NCBI RefSeq assembly: GCF_001513975.1
Contig: NZ_KQ947984.1
Coordinates: 995,338 to 1,059,337, forward strand
DNA: 64,000 nucleotides
Source: Streptomyces curacoi
GTDB taxonomy: Bacteria > Actinomycetota > Actinomycetes > Streptomycetales > Streptomycetaceae
Reading direction: 5' to 3'
The first letter of the stretch is position 1; every line of letters starts with the position of its first letter. The notes under the pieces were generated by a model. That model was not told the origin of the DNA and did no database searches. It was given only the letters and a program-made list of their open reading frames with translations. Below, piece by piece: positions 22,591 to 31,447 of this stretch. The translations under genes were made by a program, and so were the position numbers.

Positions 22591-22616
22591 GATCCCGCCC
22601 GAGCCTCCCGTCGCTG

Positions 22617-23906
22617 CTACCAGCGCGGCACCGAGGGCGTCACCCAGCCCGGGTCGGCGACCCGCATCGCCGCCGCGTCGTCGCGGTCCCGGAGGCAGCC
22701 GTCGTCATCCAGCCACCGCCGGTGCAGCTCCGCCAGCCGGTCCCGGTCCAGCTCGACCCCGAGTCCGGGCGCGTCCGGTACGGCGACCCGGCCGCCGTCG
22801 AAGGTGAGGCGCTCGGTGAGGACGTCCTCGGACTGCCAGGGGTAGTGGGAGTCGCAGGCGTGGTGGAGGTTCGGGACGGTCGACGCCACGTGGGTCATCG
22901 CGGCCAGGGAGATGCCCAGGTGGGTGTTGGAGTGCATGGACACCCCGACGCCGAAGGTGCGGCAGATCGCCGCCAGCTGCTGGGTGTTGCGCAGCCCGCC
23001 CCAGTAGTGGTGGTCGGAGAGGACGACCTGGACGGCGTCCCTGGTGAACGCCTCCTTGATCTCCGCGAACGTCGTCACGCACATGTTGGTCGCCAGCGGC
23101 ACCCCGGTCCGCGCGGCGACCTCGGCCATGGCGGCCGTACCGAGGGTCGGGTCCTCCAGGTACTCCAGGACGTCCCCGAGCTCGTGCGCCACCTTCAGCG
23201 AGGTCTCCACGGACCAGGCCCCGTTGGGGTCGAGGCGCAGGGGGTGCCCGGGAAAGGCCTCCGCGAGCGCCCGTACGGCCGCGATCTCCTCGTCCGGCGG
23301 GAAGACGCCGCCCTTGAGCTTGAAGGAGGTGAACCCGTACCGCTCCGTGAACCGCCGGGCCTGCTCGACGACCCCGGCCGGGTCGACGGCGGCGCCCCAG
23401 TCGTCCTTCTCGGCGCGGACGCCCGCCGGATGGCCGGCCCACTTGTAGAACAGGTAGGCGCTGTACTCGACCGCGTCCCGCACCTTGCCGCCGAGCAGCG
23501 CGTGCACGGGCAGCCCGAGCGCCTTGCCGAGGGCGTCGAGGCAGGCGACCTCGAAGCCGGAGACGACGGACAGCCGCAGCTTGTCGGCGGTCTGGACACC
23601 GCGCAGCCCGCCGACGTCGACCTGCCCCGACACCCGCGACCGATCGACGACCACCTCGTCCGCGACGACGAACAGGCCGTTGAGGTCGCTGACTTGACGT
23701 CCGATCAGCTTCTCCGCGAACGGCCGGGCGAGCTCCAGGTACTTGGTGTCGCCGTATGTCTCGCCGATGCCGGTGGTCCCGTCGGCCGTCTCGACCTCCA
23801 CGATCAGGCGGGGCGTGTACGGCTGGTGTACGCCCTGGGTGTTCAGCAGCGGCGGGTCGGCGACCAGGATCGGCGTCAGGCGGACATCGGTGATCGTGAG
23901 GTTCAC
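22617..23906 (-). CDS. gudD: D-glucarate dehydratase (enolase superfamily)
   Basis: 429 residues. The catalytic lysines are in SFKLKGG, metal ligands in DPNGAW, YLEDPT and the ATNMCVT region, and the catalytic histidine in SMHSNTHLG, the pattern of glucarate dehydratases. It converts D-glucarate to 5-keto-4-deoxyglucarate. The GTG start overlaps the stop of a degraded gene (GTGA) and has GGAG seven bases upstream. The next enzyme of the pathway, KDG dehydratase, is the broken gene upstream, so this product may have no dedicated local sink. Confidence 0.93.
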   Translation of the reverse strand: MNLTITDVRLTPILVADPPLLNTQGVHQPYTPRLIVEVETADGTTGIGETYGDTKYLELARPFAEKLIGRQVSDLNGLFVVADEVVVDRSRVSGQVDVGGLRGVQTADKLRLSVVSGFEVACLDALGKALGLPVHALLGGKVRDAVEYSAYLFYKWAGHPAGVRAEKDDWGAAVDPAGVVEQARRFTERYGFTSFKLKGGVFPPDEEIAAVRALAEAFPGHPLRLDPNGAWSVETSLKVAHELGDVLEYLEDPTLGTAAMAEVAARTGVPLATNMCVTTFAEIKEAFTRDAVQVVLSDHHYWGGLRNTQQLAAICRTFGVGVSMHSNTHLGISLAAMTHVASTVPNLHHACDSHYPWQSEDVLTERLTFDGGRVAVPDAPGLGVELDRDRLAELHRRWLDDDGCLRDRDDAAAMRVADPGWVTPSVPRW

Positions 23907-24225
23907 AGTGCGGCTCCTACGAGGTCGGGTCCGGCGGCGAGGAGAGTGCGCAGGTCGGCCAGGCCGGCGGCCGACGGGTCGGTGAGCGGGACGTAGAAGT
24001 CGCGCAGCAGCAGGAGGTGACGACCACCCGGTACGCGTCCTCGTCCAGCGAGAAGAACTCGCCCGGTGCCGCAGGCGGGCTGCATCGATATGCGACTACC
24101 GCCGGGTGGCGGCGCCGGGGCCGGTGGCGAGCTGGGCGGCGACATGGGTGCGCCGTCCCGCAGCGGTCGCGCCACGGCGGCGGACGTCGTCCCCGTGCCC
24201 GTGTCGAGAGCCACCGTTACCGATC
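23903..24225 (-). pseudogene. kdgD: Degraded 5-dehydro-4-deoxyglucarate dehydratase
   Basis: Pieces of a dihydrodipicolinate-synthase-family enzyme appear in order but in different frames: VARPLRDG, RTHVAAQLATGPGAA, PACGTG, EFFSLDEDAYRVVV, LLRDFYVPL and LADLRTLLAAGPDLVGAAL. Functional homologues read FPACGTGEFFSLDEDEYR in one frame and are about 300 residues; here roughly 200 central residues with the Schiff-base lysine are deleted and at least two frameshifts remain. The final stop still overlaps the gudD start as in the intact operon. Confidence 0.8.
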
Positions 24226-24242
24226 TCCCCCTGTAGACGCCA

Positions 24243-24260
24243 TCCATATATGAAAATGGA
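24243..24260. promoter_or_regulatory. Palindromic operator candidate for the IclR regulator
   Basis: TCCATATATGAAAATGGA: arms TCCAT and ATGGA with an 8-base AT-rich spacer, unusual in this GC-rich DNA. It sits between the kdgD remnant and the divergent IclR gene, where an IclR dimer would bind. Confidence 0.55.
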
Positions 24261-24317
24261 GATTAGATAGGCGAACACGGACCGTCAATGCCGGTGCCCC
24301 CCGATTACGATCGGCAC

Positions 24318-25112
24318 ATGTCGGAGACAGGGAGTGCGCCGGGCGGCGTCCGCGAGGTGAAGTCCGCGGCGCGCACGGTCGAGTTGCTGGACCTCCTCGC
24401 CGCCCGCGGCGACCGCCCGGCCCGCCTCCAGGAGCTGGCCGACGCACTCGACGTGCCGCGCAGCTCCATGTACGCGCTGCTGCAGACCCTGATCTCCCGC
24501 GGCTGGGTCCGCACCGACATCACCGGCTCGCTCTACGGCATCGGCATCCACGCCCTGCTCACCGGCACCAGCTACCTCGACTCCGACCCGCGCGTCCGCG
24601 CCGTACGCCCGTATCTCGACGAGGCGTCCGACGCGCTGGGCGAGACGATCCACATGGGGCGCCTTGACGGCCGGGACGTGGCCTACCTGGCGACCCGCGA
24701 GTCGCACGAGTACCTCAGGACGATCAGCCGCGTCGGCCGCCGCCTCCCCGCCCACGCGGGCGCGCTGGGCAAGGCACTCCTGGCCGAACGCCCCGACGAC
24801 GACCTCCCCGAGGGCCCGTACCAGGCCCTCACCCCCAACACCCACACCACCCGGGACTCCCTCGCGGCGGACCTCGCCGAGGTGCGGGCACGCGGCTATT
24901 CGGTCGACCGCGAGGAGGGCGTCCTCGGCATCGTCGGCTTCGGCTTCGCCCTGCGCTACGACGCCCCCGCCCAGGACGCGATCAGCTGCTCGGTGCCGGT
25001 GGCCCGGCTGTCGGCGGAGCATGAGGAGCGGATCGTCGCCGTGATGCGGGAGATCAGGGCGAAGATCGAGGCGACGGCGCCTGCGGCGGGCGGAGCAGTG
25101 CACTGGCGTTAG
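24318..25112 (+). CDS. IclR family transcriptional regulator
   Basis: 264 residues. The N-terminal winged helix reads AARTVELLDLLAARGDRPAR and then LADALDVPRSSMYALLQTLI; the effector domain shows the family pattern around RRLPAHAGALGKALLA and GYSVDREEGVLGIVGFGFAL. IclR proteins with this layout control sugar-acid genes, and the divergent kdgD-gudD genes fit. The ATG at 24318 gives MSETGSAPGG; an ATG at 24288 would overlap the operator region. Probably represses the dehydratase operon until glucarate or a product binds. Confidence 0.9.
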   Translation: MSETGSAPGGVREVKSAARTVELLDLLAARGDRPARLQELADALDVPRSSMYALLQTLISRGWVRTDITGSLYGIGIHALLTGTSYLDSDPRVRAVRPYLDEASDALGETIHMGRLDGRDVAYLATRESHEYLRTISRVGRRLPAHAGALGKALLAERPDDDLPEGPYQALTPNTHTTRDSLAADLAEVRARGYSVDREEGVLGIVGFGFALRYDAPAQDAISCSVPVARLSAEHEERIVAVMREIRAKIEATAPAAGGAVHWR

Positions 25113-25218
25113 CGCCCGTTCGCCCGGTACGCGACGTCGGCGCGTAGCGGACACACCCCGTAGTGGACGGGTGCACCCCCACGGTCCCGCAGTCGCCCAC
25201 GGCGGGAAGGGGACGTGC

Positions 25219-25308
25219 CGGGGGGTGTCCGCCCGCAGTGGCCGGCGTCAAGGAAACAGCACCGCCTGGCCTACGCCAACCGCCGGTCCGAGGACGGACA
25301 CCCCCCGG
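25219..25308. repeat. Perfect 14-base inverted repeat downstream of the IclR gene
   Basis: CCGGGGGGTGTCCG at 25219-25232 and CGGACACCCCCCGG at 25295-25308 are exact complements with a 62-base spacer. Function unknown; it lies about 100 bases after the IclR stop. Confidence 0.6.
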
Positions 25309-25705
25309 CGCGGCGCCGACCCACAAACCGACCGCAGGCGCCGCGCGAACCCCCACCACACCGCACAGGCGCCGCAGGCACAGACAGGCACCCCCACCGA
25401 ACCCGCACAGGCCGCCGCAGGCATCCCCGCCCCACCACCGGAGCTACTCGCACCGGACCACCACAGTGGGCCTCCTCGGCGTCTCCGCCCTCGCGGGCGC
25501 CAGTCATGGGCGCGGTCCTCGCGGCCGGGCTGCTGGTCGTCGCCGCCACCGATGACAGCCGTGGCGCTGGGCAGGCGCCCCCGGCAGCCGGAGCAGACCG
25601 TGGCGGTCATGGAGGCCGTGGAGGCCACGGGGCTTGTCGTGGTCGTCGAGCTTCCGCTGGACACCGCCGAGGCCGCCGCGCCCGTCCCCGACCGGCTGGC
25701 CGAGG
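25309..25705. other. Gene-poor stretch with apparent remnants
   Basis: The 593 bases from 25113 to 25705 contain no coding region I can support. Two hydrophobic blocks occur on the plus strand in different frames, TTVGLLGVSALAGA and VMGAVLAAGLLVVAATDD, as if a small membrane protein had been frameshifted. The middle third is compositionally skewed (CACACCGCACAGGCGCC-like runs), unlike neighbouring genes. Confidence 0.4.
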
Positions 25706-26698
25706 CTACGTGAACTCGTACGCCTCCACCTCGGCCAGATACCGCGCCCGCCGCTCCTCGTCGTCCTCCAGGAAGGAGGCGAGGAAGGAGTTGCGGGCGA
25801 GTTCCCGGAGCCGTTCCCCGGTCAGGCCGAGGGTCTGTCGTACGGCGTCGAAGTTGTCGCCGGCGTAACCGCCGAAGTAGGCCGGGTCGTCGGAGTTGAC
25901 CGTGCACAGGAGCCCGGCGTCGAGCATCGCGGGCAGGGGGTGGTCGGCGAGGGTGTCGACGGTGCGCAGCCTGACGTTCGACAGCGGACACAGGGTCAGC
26001 GGCACCCGCTCCCGCACCAGCCGCTCGACCAGCGCCGGGTCCTCCACGCACCGCAGCCCGTGGTCGACGCGCTCGACGCCGAGGACGTCGAGGGCCTCGG
26101 TGATGTAGGCGGGCGGCCCCTCCTCGCCCGCGTGCGCGACGCGGCGCAGGCCGAGGGCGGCGGCGGCCTCGTAGACCTCGCGGAACTTCACCGGCGGGTG
26201 CCCGACCTCGGCGGAGTCCAGGCCGATGCCGGTGATCCGGTCGAGATACGGCTCGGCGGCGCGGAGCGTCGCCATGGCCGACTCGGCGGAGTCGTCGCGC
26301 AGGAAGCACATGATGAGCCGGGTGGAGACACCGTGCCGGGCCTCACTGCGCTCCAGCGCCCGCCACAGCCCCTCGACGACCGTGCCCAGTTCCAGCCCCC
26401 GCTTGGTGTGGGCCTGCGGGTCGAAGAAGATCTCCGCGTGCCGCACCCCCTGGGCGGCGGCGCGGGCGAGGTAGGCGTCCGTGAGGTCCGCGAAGTCCTG
26501 CTCGGTGCGCAGGACGGCCATGAGCTCGTAGTACAGGTTCAGGAAGGACTGGAGGTCCTCGAACTGGTAGGCCTTGCGGAGCTCCTCGGTGTCGGCGTAC
26601 GGCAGCTCGACGCCGTTGCGGGCGGCCAGTTCGAAGGCGAGCTCGGGTTCGAGGGTGCCTTCGATATGGAGGTGCAGTTCTGCTTTCGGGAGAGGCAT
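25706..26698 (-). CDS. Adenine/adenosine deaminase
   Basis: 330 residues. Metal and catalytic motifs of the amidohydrolase fold are present: AELHLHIEGTL, GLDSAEVGHPP, RVAHAGEEGPPAY, VDHGLR and VNSDDPAYFGGY. Segments such as EIFFDPQAHTKRG and YQFEDLQSFLNLYYELMAVL resemble adenine deaminases of the Pseudomonas PA0148 type more than classical adenosine deaminases, so adenine to hypoxanthine is plausible. The rnz gene lies 20 bases upstream on the same strand; the two may be co-transcribed with the HIT gene. Confidence 0.9.
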   Translation of the reverse strand: MPLPKAELHLHIEGTLEPELAFELAARNGVELPYADTEELRKAYQFEDLQSFLNLYYELMAVLRTEQDFADLTDAYLARAAAQGVRHAEIFFDPQAHTKRGLELGTVVEGLWRALERSEARHGVSTRLIMCFLRDDSAESAMATLRAAEPYLDRITGIGLDSAEVGHPPVKFREVYEAAAALGLRRVAHAGEEGPPAYITEALDVLGVERVDHGLRCVEDPALVERLVRERVPLTLCPLSNVRLRTVDTLADHPLPAMLDAGLLCTVNSDDPAYFGGYAGDNFDAVRQTLGLTGERLRELARNSFLASFLEDDEERRARYLAEVEAYEFT

Positions 26699-26718
26699 CG
26701 AAGAATGGTACGGCGGTA

Positions 26719-27624
26719 TTACCGACGTTTCGGTACCGGCACCCGCAGCAGGTCGTGCGCGACCGTCAGCTCCCCCTCGAAACCGGCGGCCCGCGCCTGC
26801 CGTTCGAACTCGTCCGGCTCGGTATAGCGCTGGCTGAAGTGGGTGAGGACGAGATGCCGTACGCCGCAGTCGCGGGCGACGCGCGCGGCCTGACCGGCGG
26901 TGAGATGCCCGTGCTCGACGGCGAGTTCGATGTCCTCCTCCAGGAAGGTGGACTCGATGACGAGCATGTCGCAGCCGTCGGCGAGGGCGTACACGCCGTC
27001 GCACAGCCGTGTGTCCATGACGAACGCGAACCGCTGCCCGCGCCGGATCTCGCTCACCTCTTCGAGGGAGACCCCGCCGAGCACCCCGTCCCGCTGGATC
27101 CGCCCGACGTCCGGCCCCTTGATGCCGTGCGCGGCGAGCCGCTCGGGCAGCATGCGGCGGCCGTCGGGCTCGACGAGGCGATAGCCGTACGACTCGACGG
27201 GATGCGACAGCCGGGCTGCTTCCAGCGTGTAGCCGCCGGTGTCGGCGAGGACGCCGTCCTCGCTGACCGGCATCTGCTCGATGTCGACGGTCTCCCGGTA
27301 GGCGGTGGCGTATCGCAGCCGGTCGAAGAAGCGCTGGCCGGAGCGCGGGTAGTGGGCGGTGACGGGGTGCGGGACCTTGTCGAGGTTTATCCGCTGGATG
27401 ACCCCGGCGAGGCCCAGCGAGTGATCCCCGTGGAAGTGGGTGACGCAGATCCGGTTGAGGTCGTGCGCCGCCACTCCGGCCCGCAGCATCTGCCGCTGCG
27501 TGCCCTCGCCGGGATCGAACAGAATCCCCTCCCCGTCCCACCGCAGCAGATAGCCATTGTGGTTGCGGTGCCGGGTCGGGACCTGGCTCGCGGTCCCCAG
27601 GACGACCAATTCACGTACGGACAC
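26719..27624 (-). CDS. rnz: Ribonuclease Z (tRNA 3' endonuclease)
   Basis: 301 residues. It opens with [20 protein letters not shown] and carries the metallo-beta-lactamase motif [13 protein letters not shown], then later ligands in [11 protein letters not shown] and [10 protein letters not shown]. RNase Z removes the 3' trailer from tRNA precursors lacking CCA. It lies 12 bases after the HIT gene and 20 before the deaminase gene. Confidence 0.95.
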   Translation of the reverse strand: MSVRELVVLGTASQVPTRHRNHNGYLLRWDGEGILFDPGEGTQRQMLRAGVAAHDLNRICVTHFHGDHSLGLAGVIQRINLDKVPHPVTAHYPRSGQRFFDRLRYATAYRETVDIEQMPVSEDGVLADTGGYTLEAARLSHPVESYGYRLVEPDGRRMLPERLAAHGIKGPDVGRIQRDGVLGGVSLEEVSEIRRGQRFAFVMDTRLCDGVYALADGCDMLVIESTFLEEDIELAVEHGHLTAGQAARVARDCGVRHLVLTHFSQRYTEPDEFERQARAAGFEGELTVAHDLLRVPVPKRR

Positions 27625-27636
27625 GGCGATTTCCGC

Positions 27637-27990
27637 TTATCCGGGGGGCCACTGCAGGCCACGGCCACCGAGGACGTGCGCGTGGGCATGCCAGACAGTC
27701 TGACCGGCGCCGGCACCCGTGTTGAAGACGATGCGGTAGCTCTCCAGCTTGTCCTCGTCGGCGACGGACCGGGCCTCGCGCAGGACGTCCGCGGCGAGCG
27801 TCGGCTCGGCGGCGGCGAGAGCCGCGGCGTCCGGGTAGTGCGCCTTGGGAATGACCAGGACATGGGTGGGCGCCTGGGGGTTGATGTCCCGGAACGCGAC
27901 GGTCGTCTCCGTCTCCCGCACGATCGTCGCCGGGACATGTCCCTCGACAATCCTGCAGAACAGACAGTCGTCCTGCGGCTCCCCTGCCAT
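27637..27990 (-). CDS. HIT family nucleotide hydrolase
   Basis: 117 residues with the N-terminal CLFCRI zinc pair, ATIVRETETTVAFRDINPQA and the histidine triad VWHAHAHVLGG. HIT proteins of the HINT/PKCI type hydrolyse AMP-lysine or adenosine phosphoramidates. The ATG at 27990 has GGAGG upstream. Co-directional with rnz. Confidence 0.95.
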   Translation of the reverse strand: MAGEPQDDCLFCRIVEGHVPATIVRETETTVAFRDINPQAPTHVLVIPKAHYPDAAALAAAEPTLAADVLREARSVADEDKLESYRIVFNTGAGAGQTVWHAHAHVLGGRGLQWPPG

Positions 27991-28050
27991 GTTCCCTCCG
28001 GAGGTCGGGCGATCTTCAGGAGGCATCGTATCGTCGTCGGCCGCGGGCGC

Positions 28051-28100
28051 CCGTGGGCTCGTCGCGCCCACGCGGCGCGGCCGCATGCCGATACGGCCCG
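28051..28100 (-). repeat. Dispersed intergenic repeat, copy C (inverted)
   Basis: The minus strand reads GGGCCGTATCGGCATGCGGC and then GCCGCGTGGGCGCGACGAGC, the same element as at 8788-8853 and 48228-48287. It lies between the tricorn stop and the HIT gene. Confidence 0.65.
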
Positions 28101-28106
28101 ACGGCC

Positions 28107-31100
28107 TCAAGCGGTGGGCAGATCCGGCGGTGTCTTCGCCGGACTGGTCTCCAGACTCTCCAGCGCGATCCGGATCGCCTCGTCCAGTTGGGCATCCCGC
28201 CCGGCCACCCAGTCCTGCGGCCGCTGAAGGACCTCCACGTCCGGGTCGACGCCGTGGTTCTCGACATCCCATCCGTACCCGTCCAGCCAGATGGCGTACT
28301 TCGGCTGGGTGATCAGCGTGCCGTCGACCAGCCGGTACCGGCTGTCGATGCCGATCACGCCACCCCACGTCCGCGTCCCCACCACCGGCCCGAGCCCCAA
28401 CGCCTTGATCGCCGCGTTGACGATGTCCCCGTCGGACCCGGAGAACTCGTCCGCCACGGCCACCACAGGCCCCCGCGGGGCGTCCGCGGGATAGCTGTAC
28501 GGCCGCATCCCGCGCGGCAGTTCCCACCCCACGATCCGCCGCGCGAGCTTCTCCACGACCAGCTGGGAGGTGTGCCCGCCGCCGTTCTCCCGCACGTCCA
28601 CGACGAGCCCTTCCCGCGCCACCTCGACCCGCAGGTCACGATGGATCTGGGCCCACCCCGGCGCCTGCATGTCCGGCACATGCAGATAGCCGAGCCGCCC
28701 GCCGGACTTCTCATGGACGTAGGCCCGCCGGTCCGCCACCCACGCGTGGTAGCGCAAGGGCTGCTCGTCCGCGATCGGGATCACGACCGCGTGCCGCACG
28801 TCCCCGCCGCCCGCCGGCGAGATCGTCAGCTCGACCGCCTTGCCCGCCGTGCCGACGAGCAACGGCCCGGGCCCGGTCACCGGATCCACCGGCACCCCGG
28901 CCACCGCCACGATCGCGTCCCCGGCCCGCACCGCGACCCCCGGCGCGGCCAGCGGCGCCCGCGCCTCGGGATCGGAGGTCTCCGAGGGGAGGATCCGGTC
29001 GATACGCCAACTGCCGTCCGGGTGGCGGGATATGTCGGCGCCGAGCAGGCCCTGCCGCGGCCCGCCGCCGTACCCGCCGCGCGGCGCGACGTACGCGTGC
29101 GAGGTGCCCAGCTCGCCCTGCACCTCCCACAGCAGGTCCATCAGGTCGTCGTGGGTCGCCACCCGGTCGAGCAGCGGGCGGTAGCGGTCCAGCACGCCCG
29201 CCCAGTCCACGCCGTTCATGTCCGGCCGCCAGAAGTGGTCCCGCATGATGCGGCCGGTCTCCTCGAACATCTGCCGCCACTCCGCCGACGGGTCGACCCG
29301 CTGCCGTACGCGCGTCAGGTCCACGGTGATGTTCGAGTCGCTGTCGTCGTCGCCGGAGGCCCGCCGGTCGCTGGGGACGACCTTGAGCCTGCCGTCGGTC
29401 CACAGCAGCACCCGCTTGCCGTCGCCGCTGACCTCGAAGTGGTCGGCGTCGTCGGCGAGATGCTCGACGCGCCGCTGGAGGAGGTCGTAGCGCTCCAGCT
29501 CGGTCTTGGGCTCGGGGTCGTCCGGCGTGGCCCGGGCGGCGCCGAGCGCGCCCCGCACCGGGTGCCGCAGCCACAGGACGCCGTCCTTGGCGGCCCGCAG
29601 ATTGGTGTAGCGGGCGGCCTCGACGGGGAACGGCACGATCCGGTCGGCGAGCCCTTCGAGGTCGATGCGGGTGGCGGGGGTGCCCTCGCTGTCGGGCGTC
29701 TCGTCCTTGTCGGGCGCGTCGAAGGGGCGGCCGTGCCGCTGCGGGCCGAAGGGGGACGGGGTGGTCGCGGCGAGGGTGATCAGGTGCGGGCGGGAGCCCA
29801 CCACGAAGGCCAGGTCGAAGACGTGCTCGTCGTAGACCGGGTCGAAGGCCCGCGTGGACAGGAAGACCAGGTGTTTGCCGTCCTGGGTGAAGGCGGGGGC
29901 GTAGTCCTGGAAGCGCAGCGGGGTCGCCTCGGACACCGACAGGTCGGTGGTGTTGGCGAGCTTGAGCTGGCACAGCGGGCGCGGTCCGGGGTGCGACCAG
30001 GCGAGCCAGGCCGAGTCGGGTGAGAAGACCAGCCCGGACACGTCACCGTCCGCGCTGCGGTCGACCTCGCGCACCTCGCCGCTCTCCCGCTCGACGAGCA
30101 GCACCCGACCGTCGTGCGCGGCGACCGCGGCTCGGCTGCCGTCGGGCGCCATGGCGAGTTCCAGCACCCGCCCGAGCTGCCCGGCGGCGAGCCTGCGCGG
30201 CGTGGCACCCGGGGTGAGCCCGGTGGCCGGTGCGAACTCCAGCGCGTCGTCGCCCTCCGCGTCCGTCACCCACACCACCCACTCCTCGCCCTCCGCCCGG
30301 AAGGTACGCGGCAGCCGGGCGCGCACCCCGGGCTCCGCGGCGAGCGCTCGGGCGGGACCGGACCGGTGGGTGACCCAGTGCACGGCACCCCGGACACAGA
30401 CCGCGCTGCCCCGCGCGGTGTGGTCCGGCGCGGCCTCCCCGAAGGCGCGCGCGGCGTTCAGCGGGTAGGGCTGCCGGTCGGTGCGCTGCCCGCCGAGCCG
30501 GATGTCGAGCCTGCGCGGCTCGGCCCCGTCGAGGTCGTCCAGGAGCCAGAGTTCACCGGCGCAGGCGTAGACGACCCGGGTGCCGTCGCTCGCGGCATGC
30601 CGGGCGTAGAAGCCGTCGAGGGGGGTGTGCCGTCGTAGCTCGGACCCGTCGGCGAGCGACGAGTACACCGCCCCGACGCCTTCGTGGTCGGAGAGGAAGG
30701 CGAGCCTCCCCCACTCTCGGCTTCGCTCGAGCGGGGGGACCCCCATCCCCACCCACACGGGGTACTCGATGTTCCCGTCCAGCTCCTCGTGCAGCCGTAC
30801 GAAGTCGCCCTCGCCCTCCCGGTCGATCCACAGCTTGCCCGCCGTGCCGCCCCGGTAGCGCTTCCACCGTGCCGCCTCCAGCCCCATGGGCGCGGACGCG
30901 AGCACCAGGTGCGGCCCGAACGCGACGTCGCCGACGGGGCCGTACGGCAGGGTGGTGGCCGGTCCGCCGTCGAGCGGGATCGTGCGGGCCCAGGTGCGGC
31001 GGCTGCTCGCCTGGCCCTGGGCGCTGATCGCGAGGACCCGGCCGTCGGGCGTCCAGCCGCGCACGCGGGTCTGCCAGCTGCCCCAGTGGGTGAGGCGCCT

Positions 31101-31373
31101 GGCGGGGCCGCCGTCGACCGGCGCGATGTGCACCTCGGGAGCGCCGTCGCGGGTGGAGGTCCAGGCGACGGTCGTGCCGTCGGGCGAGATGCGCGGCAGG
31201 GAGACCGGCACGTTGTCGGCGCTGACCCGCCAGGCGCGGCCGCCGTCGAGGGGGGCGAGCCACACGTCGTCCTCGGCGGTGAAGGCGACGAGGTCGCCGT
31301 GCACATGCGGATACCGCAGGTAGGAGGCCGGGGACGGGGCGGAGGTCGTAACAGACGTCGCGGACTGTGTCAC
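28107..31373 (-). CDS. Tricorn protease homologue (S41 family)
   Basis: 1,088 residues. The N-terminal two-thirds form beta-propellers (repeats such as ISPDGTTVAWTSTRDG and FSPDSAWLAWSHPGPR); then come a C1 helical part, a PDZ domain (PLAAPGVAVRAGDAIVAVAG) and the C2 catalytic part with DVRENGGGHT and the nucleophile serine in EFSGSDGD (about residue 979). Tricorn trims proteasome-generated peptides. About 13 residues near 208-221 (MGVPPLERSREWG) come from an inserted intergenic repeat; homologues run directly from WVG to RLAFLSDHEG. Confidence 0.95.
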   Translation of the reverse strand: MTQSATSVTTSAPSPASYLRYPHVHGDLVAFTAEDDVWLAPLDGGRAWRVSADNVPVSLPRISPDGTTVAWTSTRDGAPEVHIAPVDGGPARRLTHWGSWQTRVRGWTPDGRVLAISAQGQASSRRTWARTIPLDGGPATTLPYGPVGDVAFGPHLVLASAPMGLEAARWKRYRGGTAGKLWIDREGEGDFVRLHEELDGNIEYPVWVGMGVPPLERSREWGRLAFLSDHEGVGAVYSSLADGSELRRHTPLDGFYARHAASDGTRVVYACAGELWLLDDLDGAEPRRLDIRLGGQRTDRQPYPLNAARAFGEAAPDHTARGSAVCVRGAVHWVTHRSGPARALAAEPGVRARLPRTFRAEGEEWVVWVTDAEGDDALEFAPATGLTPGATPRRLAAGQLGRVLELAMAPDGSRAAVAAHDGRVLLVERESGEVREVDRSADGDVSGLVFSPDSAWLAWSHPGPRPLCQLKLANTTDLSVSEATPLRFQDYAPAFTQDGKHLVFLSTRAFDPVYDEHVFDLAFVVGSRPHLITLAATTPSPFGPQRHGRPFDAPDKDETPDSEGTPATRIDLEGLADRIVPFPVEAARYTNLRAAKDGVLWLRHPVRGALGAARATPDDPEPKTELERYDLLQRRVEHLADDADHFEVSGDGKRVLLWTDGRLKVVPSDRRASGDDDSDSNITVDLTRVRQRVDPSAEWRQMFEETGRIMRDHFWRPDMNGVDWAGVLDRYRPLLDRVATHDDLMDLLWEVQGELGTSHAYVAPRGGYGGGPRQGLLGADISRHPDGSWRIDRILPSETSDPEARAPLAAPGVAVRAGDAIVAVAGVPVDPVTGPGPLLVGTAGKAVELTISPAGGGDVRHAVVIPIADEQPLRYHAWVADRRAYVHEKSGGRLGYLHVPDMQAPGWAQIHRDLRVEVAREGLVVDVRENGGGHTSQLVVEKLARRIVGWELPRGMRPYSYPADAPRGPVVAVADEFSGSDGDIVNAAIKALGLGPVVGTRTWGGVIGIDSRYRLVDGTLITQPKYAIWLDGYGWDVENHGVDPDVEVLQRPQDWVAGRDAQLDEAIRIALESLETSPAKTPPDLPTA
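30706..30750 (-). repeat. Intergenic palindromic repeat inserted in frame in the tricorn gene
   Basis: CTCCCCCACTCTCGGCTTCG then CTCGAGCGGGGGGACCCCCA on the plus strand: flanking runs of C and G with the CTCGGCTTCGCTCGAG core. This element is common between Streptomyces genes, where it resembles a terminator. Here it lies within an open frame and adds about 13 residues. Confidence 0.75.
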
Positions 31374-31447
31374 CCGATCACCCTAAGCAAGGGCGGCCGT
31401 CACGAACAGGTCTTTTGATCACTTGCCCGAACTCCCTTCGGCCGCGG

